Assembly (NCBI GenBank): GCA_003229375.1
Contig: QIDP01000076.1
Location: 1 to 37,540 of the forward strand
Length of the DNA stretch: 37,540 nucleotides
Source of the DNA: Nitrospirota bacterium
Lineage (GTDB): Bacteria; Nitrospinota; Nitrospinia; SZUA-224
Reading direction: 5' to 3'
Position 1 is the stretch's first letter. Each line of letters opens with the position of its first letter. The notes under the pieces were generated by a model, which was given only the letters and a program-made list of their open reading frames with translations, was not told the origin of the DNA and ran no database searches. This document shows, one piece after another, positions 33,831 through 37,540 of the stretch. The translations under genes and the position numbers were made by a program.

Positions 33831-35057
33831 ATGTTTGATCTGATCCGTCTATCAATAGCATTCATACTCATCCTCTTTCTGCTCAGACAGAGGTGGAATG
33901 TTGGATATGTGTTGATGACAGCTTCAGGTGCGCTTGCTGTGCTCTATCTCATGAAACCGTCAGATATCTTGCTGGTCATTAAAAATGCACTAACAGCAGG
34001 TATCACAATAAAGCTCCTTGTTGCCCTTACTTTCATCAGAATTTTTGAATTTATCCTCAGGGATAAGGGCATTCTTGGAAAGATGATGGAGTCAATGAAG
34101 GGGCTTTTTCGTAATAAAAAGGCAGTGGTTATATCCATGCCGCTTCTGATAGGAATGCTTCCATCTGTGGGCGGGGCTTATTTTTCAGCACCCATGGTGG
34201 ATGAGGCTACCAGAGACCTATCCATCACCCCGGAAGAAAAGGCATTTGCCAACTACTGGTTCAGACATCCCTGGGAGTTTATACTACCGCTATATCCGGG
34301 TATTATCCTTGCTTCTGTGTTGACCTCTATTGAGGTGAGAATATTTATAATCCTTAATCTCTCCTATGCGATTGCGATGTTTCTGGTGGGCCTTCTGGGA
34401 CTCAGAGAGATCACGGGAAGGTATAAAAAGTTGGAAAGTGTTTACCGGAAAGGGCTCTGGAGCTTTCTGCCTATTATTATCCTTCTTGGACTCGTGATAA
34501 TATGTCACATGGAGCTCTATGTCGCCCTTGTTATCCTGGTCTTTATGTTAATAATTTATTTCAGATATTCATTGGGAAAGACGACTGAAGCCTTAAAGTA
34601 TGGTCTATCAAGGAATGTAGTGGTACTTATCATCGGGGTGATGTTTTTTAAAGAAGCACTTGAGGTCTCTGGCGCTGTGGGTAATATCAGCCGGTTTTTT
34701 TATGAGAATAATATCCCCATGATGCCAATACTCTTTTTTCTGCCATTCCTGACAGGTCTCCTGACAGGAATAACCGTTGGTTTTGTAGGCAGTACCTTTC
34801 CTCTGATAATGAATCTGGCCGGGAGTGACCCGCATGCCTTCACCCTTGCCTTTGCATCCGGGATTATTGGCGTTCTCCTTTCGCCTGTGCATGTATGTCT
34901 CATCCTCACAAAGGAATATTTCAAGGCTGATATGTGGGGTATCTACAAAAAGATCATACCTGCAGCATGTGCTGTGCTGCTAGTGGCTGTGCTGGAGTTT
35001 TTCTTTCAGACCTATTTTTCTTTCAGGCATGTGTGTTTTGTTCTTATGGGAATGTAA
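33831..35057 (+). CDS. DUF401 family integral membrane protein
   Basis: A 408-residue protein with about ten hydrophobic segments, matching the DUF401/TIGR00529 family of the ion-transporter superfamily: FEFILRDKGILGKMMESMKGLFRNKKAVVISMPLLIGMLPSVGGAYFSAPMVDE and FLTGLLTGITVGFVGSTFPLI. It is probably a secondary transporter for a small anion; no substrate is established. It follows the adenine deaminase by 68 bp, a gap containing a degenerate CACAGAG-type repeat, and there is no good ribosome-binding site before its ATG, so the exact start is uncertain. Co-expression with ade is possible. Confidence 0.8.
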   Translation: MFDLIRLSIAFILILFLLRQRWNVGYVLMTASGALAVLYLMKPSDILLVIKNALTAGITIKLLVALTFIRIFEFILRDKGILGKMMESMKGLFRNKKAVVISMPLLIGMLPSVGGAYFSAPMVDEATRDLSITPEEKAFANYWFRHPWEFILPLYPGIILASVLTSIEVRIFIILNLSYAIAMFLVGLLGLREITGRYKKLESVYRKGLWSFLPIIILLGLVIICHMELYVALVILVFMLIIYFRYSLGKTTEALKYGLSRNVVVLIIGVMFFKEALEVSGAVGNISRFFYENNIPMMPILFFLPFLTGLLTGITVGFVGSTFPLIMNLAGSDPHAFTLAFASGIIGVLLSPVHVCLILTKEYFKADMWGIYKKIIPAACAVLLVAVLEFFFQTYFSFRHVCFVLMGM

Positions 35058-35113
35058 AGTGTCCATCCATACAAGAAGGGTGTTGCCAGCAATGAAAGAA
35101 AGAATCCATAACC

Positions 35114-35293
35114 TTATAAATTTTCAGCAGCGAGTTGTTCCAGGCTCTTTGCTTTTGCCTGCCAATTATAAAGAGTGTCATAGGCCCATCGGTATTCACC
35201 ATTTTTAATTAGCCCCGTGGATAATATTATAGCAGGAGTATTTATATTAAAAATGGGGGATGTCCAAACAAAATTTAAATAATGGTTGACAAA
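35114..35293 (-). pseudogene. Possible 3' remnant of an unknown gene
   Basis: On the minus strand a frame without a start codon stays open for about 60 codons and reads like real protein: ...NTPAIILSTGLIKNGEYRW, AYDTLYNWQAKAKSLEQ, LAAENL, then stop. There is no ATG, GTG or TTG start, and an in-frame stop lies just before it. I do not recognise the family. It could be the degraded carboxyl end of a gene whose front was lost; the cspA promoter overlaps its upstream end. The rest of the 35058-35285 stretch holds nothing else. Confidence 0.35.
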
Positions 35294-35314
35294 TTATTCT
35301 CAAATATGTATATT
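35286..35314 (+). promoter_or_regulatory. Sigma70-type promoter of cspA
   Basis: TTGACA at 35286-35291 and TATATT at 35309-35314 with a 17-bp spacer. The transcript would begin near 35321 and have a leader of about 107 bases, long for such a small gene but typical of cold-shock mRNAs. Confidence 0.65.
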
Positions 35315-35350
35315 AGTAAATGAGGTTTCGGAAGTTTTTGCAAATAGTAA

Positions 35351-35384
35351 GGCCACAAAGACTTTTAGCTTTGTGGCCTTTTTT
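35351..35384 (+). terminator. Intrinsic-terminator-like hairpin in the cspA leader
   Basis: A perfect 10-bp stem GGCCACAAAG/CTTTGTGGCC with an 8-base loop and a following run of six T. It lies between the cspA promoter and the cspA start, so it can act as an attenuator or cold-sensitive structure. It could also be the old terminator of something upstream if the promoter call is wrong. Confidence 0.75.
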
Positions 35385-35427
35385 GTTAAGTCTGAGACTT
35401 TAGTTTATAAGTAAGGAGGTAAAAAAG

Positions 35428-35628
35428 ATGGCTAAAGGAACAGTAAAGTGGTTCAATGAATCCAAGGGTTTTGGCTTTGTCACAAGCGAAGATGGTAGCG
35501 ATGTTTTTGTTCACTATTCTTCCATCCAGAGTAATGGTTTTAAGACTATTGCTGAGGGTGATACAGTTAGCTTCGATATCGAAGAAGGCCAAAAGGGCCC
35601 CAAGGCAGTCAATTTGGTTGTACAGTAA
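35428..35628 (+). CDS. cspA: CspA-family cold-shock protein
   Basis: A 66-residue single OB-fold protein with both RNA-binding motifs, KGFGFV (RNP1, residues about 13-18) and DVFVHY (RNP2, about 28-33), and the usual opening [14 protein letters not shown]. It binds single-stranded RNA and DNA and acts as an RNA chaperone. AAGGAGG is placed 8 bases before the ATG. The leader contains a terminator-like hairpin, and a second hairpin follows the gene, so it is a single-gene unit. Confidence 0.97.
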   Translation: MAKGTVKWFNESKGFGFVTSEDGSDVFVHYSSIQSNGFKTIAEGDTVSFDIEEGQKGPKAVNLVVQ

Positions 35629-35637
35629 TTGACAATT

Positions 35638-35669
35638 AAAGTCCCCCTGCATAGCAGGGGGACTTTAAT
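35638..35669 (+). terminator. Terminator of cspA
   Basis: A 10-bp stem GTCCCCCTGC/GCAGGGGGAC with a 3-base loop, flanked by AAA and TTTAATATT, eleven bases after the cspA stop. The stem is strong and the T-run short; because of the A-run on the left it could also stop transcripts from the convergent gene. Confidence 0.8.
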
Positions 35670-35676
35670 ATTCGGT

Positions 35677-35703
35677 CAAAAATAAAATGACATTTTATTT
35701 TTG
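35677..35703. terminator. AT-rich perfect palindrome between convergent genes
   Basis: CAAAAATAAAATG and CATTTTATTTTTG form a perfect 13-bp inverted repeat around one base. Placed between cspA and the convergent membrane-protein gene, it may act as a weak bidirectional terminator or a protein-binding site. Confidence 0.45.
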
Positions 35704-35769
35704 CACAAGCCCTAAGTCACCATAATGTCTTGATTTTTGTGTAAATCACGTTTTTTCTCGGTTCGATAC

Positions 35770-36702
35770 TTACCATGTCCAATTTGCCTGGTATGTATAT
35801 CCTTTCTTCGGCTTTTCTATTTTCCAAAGGAAAACTTGGCGGTTCTCACTGGGGATCAAAATCGATGGATCGCGAAACGGTTTCACCACTTGTAATTTAT
35901 GTGGTTGGGCATATAGAGTATAATTATTGAAAGGTTTATCTTCGGGAAATAAAATAACCATTGCAATTAGATCAGTTTCTTCTGTGACTGCCATGGCAGC
36001 CCACTCTTTTTCCTCCCCGGCAAACGCATTCCAATATGTTGCCTCATTTATAACTAAAAAGTCCTCATTGGTCTTAATATTCTTCACGTCAACGCGGATT
36101 TGCCACGTGTGTTTCATTTTTATCTTTCCATGAAAGTGTGGTCCGGTAACTTTCCGTAATGTGTATTCGTGTGTTAAACACCGCGGATAAACGTTGATGC
36201 CTGTTGTACCGAATTCAAAATCCACAAATTCTATGTCTGCAGAAAGCTTTCTTAGCAGCGTATACCGAGACCAGGTAACCGGACTATATTCTTCGTTTTT
36301 TTTGTCTTCTGGCACTGGAATCCTCGATCTCAAGTCAATAACTCTGATATCCTTTAGGACATGAAATCCTTTCATAGTGGGCTCAGCCGCCTCCGCAACC
36401 TCTACGAAGTTAATGGGCTGCGGTACTATAGAGGGACCAGGCTGAGGCCCTGGAGGCGGCTTTAGGATATCAACCGAATATTTCAGTGGAAATATTATTA
36501 ATAAAACTCCAATCACAAATATAGCAAACGAACGTCCACCATGAATTTCGGTACCAAATATTTTGAGATCTACTTGCGGGCCTGACGGCAATGTTCCTTT
36601 TCTTTGTCGATGGAAAATTAGTAATGTGTGAATTACAAATAGTATGCCCAATAAAACTACGATTATAGAGCTTACCAAAAAAATGTATTCGAACATAGTC
36701 AA
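35770..36702 (-). CDS. Membrane protein of unknown function with extracytoplasmic domain
   Basis: A protein of about 310 residues. Two hydrophobic segments (EYIFLVSSIIVVLLGILFVIHTLLI near the start and FAIFVIGVLLIIFPLKYSV about 45 residues later) are followed by a proline-rich linker (PPPGPQPGPSIVPQP) and a ~200-residue soluble domain, probably outside the cytoplasm, with many aromatic and charged residues and no motif I know. Start: the first ATG of the frame is at 36756, but GGAGGAGAT sits just before TTG 36702 and an ATG follows at 36696, so one of these two is more likely. No operon partner is visible. Family unknown. Confidence 0.6.
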   Translation of the reverse strand: MTMFEYIFLVSSIIVVLLGILFVIHTLLIFHRQRKGTLPSGPQVDLKIFGTEIHGGRSFAIFVIGVLLIIFPLKYSVDILKPPPGPQPGPSIVPQPINFVEVAEAAEPTMKGFHVLKDIRVIDLRSRIPVPEDKKNEEYSPVTWSRYTLLRKLSADIEFVDFEFGTTGINVYPRCLTHEYTLRKVTGPHFHGKIKMKHTWQIRVDVKNIKTNEDFLVINEATYWNAFAGEEKEWAAMAVTEETDLIAMVILFPEDKPFNNYTLYAQPHKLQVVKPFRDPSILIPSENRQVFLWKIEKPKKGYTYQANWTW

Positions 36703-36997
36703 TTTAAAATATCTCCTCCATTTGTTCTTACTTAGATGTTTATTGTTTATCCGCATTAGCCGTGTAAGGTGGCCGGTGCCCCCTTCCTTTGCAACCTAAG
36801 AAAAAATTCACCTGCTCAAAACAAAAGGAGATAAACATCTGAGAAACTTTAGAATATTTTAGCAAATAAACCCATCGAAAAAAAGAGCGCTGTTTTGGGT
36901 CAGGTGAAACGACTTGATCTAAATTAAGTCCTCCTTCACAGCATATCGAAAGGTATACTGTTATAAAGTCCAAAAAGAAGGAGGTGATACATACTTT

Positions 36998-37136
36998 ATG
37001 ATAACTAAACCTATGAACAGGATATAAAAGTTTAAGCAGAAATTCAAGTTTTATTTGCTGCAAAACCGTAGCCTGCAAGTTTAAGTTCAAGGAGGAAATA
37101 GACATGAAATTTTGGTTCTTCCGACATTTGTGTGGG
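36998..37136 (+). other. Two short reading frames with strong Shine-Dalgarno sequences
   Basis: The 36757-37133 gap contains two near-ideal ribosome-binding sites: GAAGGAGGTGAT before ATG 36998 (frame MITKPMNRI, stop) and CAAGGAGGAAAT before ATG 37104 (frame MKFWFFRHLCG, stop). The second frame ends at a TAG that belongs to the REP sequence at 37134, so it may be the first codons of a gene cut off by insertion of the REP-RAYT unit; the first may be a leader peptide. No other feature was recognised in this stretch. Confidence 0.35.
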
Positions 37137-37160
37137 TAGCCGCAGGCTTTAGCCTGCGAT
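37134..37160 (+). repeat. REP sequence, left of RAYT remnant
   Basis: GGGTAGCCGCAGGCTTTAGC followed by CTGCGAT: a head GGGTAGCCG and a short hairpin GCAGGCT/AGCCTGC. It is the inverted counterpart of 37514-37538 at the window end, the arrangement normally seen around REP-associated transposases. Confidence 0.8.
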
Positions 37161-37211
37161 TTAAACAATCCTATTTAAAACACATCCTCCAATTTGCATC
37201 CAATAGAACCT

Positions 37212-37485
37212 TTAAAATGTATAATCTTGCCACGATGACACTAAACTTTTCCTTACCGGGTTATCAAGTATATATCTTACTTGAACTTCTATATCCTCAT
37301 GTCTTCTTATTACATGGTCATAAAAGTCTTTCTGCCACCTAATTTATGTTTTATTCATAGACATCCAAAATCCTGTCTTCTGTTTATAACTTACTATTGC
37401 CTTCCATATATCAGATCAGAATTACAGACAGCTCTCCTTTATAAATTTTTTTGGGTAATCTGTGTCTCTTTTCTCTTATACCCAT
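37212..37485 (-). pseudogene. REP-associated tyrosine transposase (RAYT / Y1_Tnp) remnant
   Basis: Read on the minus strand the frame from ATG 37485 gives MGIREKRHRLPKKIYKGEL and soon stops; this is the RAYT amino end (HRLPxxxYKG). After about 100 bases with several stops, sequence up to 37212 gives WQKDFYDHVIRRHEDIEVQV, RYILDNPVRKSLVSSWQDYTF and stop, matching the RAYT carboxyl region (W-x-x-x-FYDH-x-IR...YI-x-NPVRKGLV...DYP). The middle, including the HUH metal site and catalytic Tyr, is missing, so the enzyme is dead. It lies between two inverted REP sequences, the usual RAYT context. Such single-copy IS200-like transposases are thought to spread REP repeats. Confidence 0.82.
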
Positions 37486-37513
37486 GTTCTTCTTGCAGGC
37501 CACCTTTTCTCCT

Positions 37514-37538
37514 CGCAGGCTGAAGCCTGCGGCTACCC
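37514..37538 (-). repeat. REP sequence, right of RAYT remnant
   Basis: CGCAGGCTGAAGCCTGCGGC followed by TACCC; on the minus strand it reads GGGTAGCCGCAGGCTTCAGC, matching the left REP with one loop change. It forms the 5' border of the RAYT remnant, and the window ends immediately after it. Confidence 0.8.
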
Positions 37539-37540
37539 GC

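Noticed and set aside
35386-35652. 88-codon minus-strand frame opposite cspA
   Set aside because: Covers cspA completely in antisense and contains no recognisable motif.
36740-37168. 142-codon minus-strand frame before the unknown membrane protein
   Set aside because: It begins inside the REP sequence, has no ribosome-binding site and reads as low-quality sequence without a family; the strong plus-strand Shine-Dalgarno sites argue against it.

Overview
The window is a chromosomal stretch of moderately AT-rich DNA from a Gram-negative bacterium. The evidence for a Gram-negative envelope is a DUF3187 outer-membrane-type beta-barrel, two periplasmic PpiC/SurA-type foldases (one a lipoprotein) and a membrane-anchored TlpA-type thioredoxin. 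Gene content (TIGR03960-type radical SAM, HgdB/BcrC-like dehydratase subunit, OYE-like iron-sulfur flavoenzyme, HD-GYP and HDOD signalling proteins) and the density of small palindromic repeats suggest an anaerobic lineage of the Desulfobacterota/Nitrospirota kind. I cannot place it further from sequence alone. No rRNA, tRNA, CRISPR array or prophage was seen.

Layout. 1-2.4 kb: a LexA-type repressor with a broken amino end, convergent with a B12-binding radical SAM protein. 2.8-8.4 kb: a 2-hydroxyacyl-CoA dehydratase-family protein, phosphopentomutase, a YkgJ-type cysteine-cluster protein, a 2,4-dienoyl-CoA reductase-like flavoenzyme and a zf-TFIIB protein. 8.8-11.8 kb: a tight operon of PpiC lipoprotein, SurA-like foldase, FlgM-like anti-sigma factor and a beta-lactamase-fold hydrolase. 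12.0-15.8 kb: cyclic-di-GMP signalling, with a REC-GGDEF-HD-GYP protein, a small unknown protein between 60-bp direct repeats, and an HDOD protein. 15.8-18.3 kb: DUF3187 barrel, TlpA-like protein and PgeF/laccase-domain protein. 18.7-24.4 kb: an archaeal-type (DacZ-like) diadenylate cyclase directly upstream of clpB, then a GT-C glycosyltransferase and a TPR protein. 24.5-26.5 kb: a ParE/RelE-type toxin-antitoxin pair and a second, paralogous GT-C glycosyltransferase on the other strand. 26.8-31.2 kb: a small membrane protein, uvrA and a metallophosphoesterase. 31.3-35.1 kb: a purine-salvage locus of divergent NCS2 permease and adenine deaminase, then a DUF401 permease-like protein; the permease is cut short by a repeat. 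35.1-37.5 kb: cspA with a terminator-like leader, an unknown membrane protein, and a decayed REP-associated transposase (RAYT) between two REP sequences.

The most distinctive feature is the set of small non-autonomous repeats that have reshaped the region. They include a TGTAACTATTCAG-ended element that supplies the last ~17 codons of the broken permease, a 140-bp element with 20-bp terminal inverted repeats and a TGTAAA duplication that includes the pgeF stop codon, a G-quadruplex-capable element between the dac-clpB promoter and dac, and a 29-bp palindromic repeat sitting in frame inside a flavoenzyme gene while also bracketing a small gene 7 kb away. The best biological lead is the diadenylate cyclase-ClpB pair in a Gram-negative genome.
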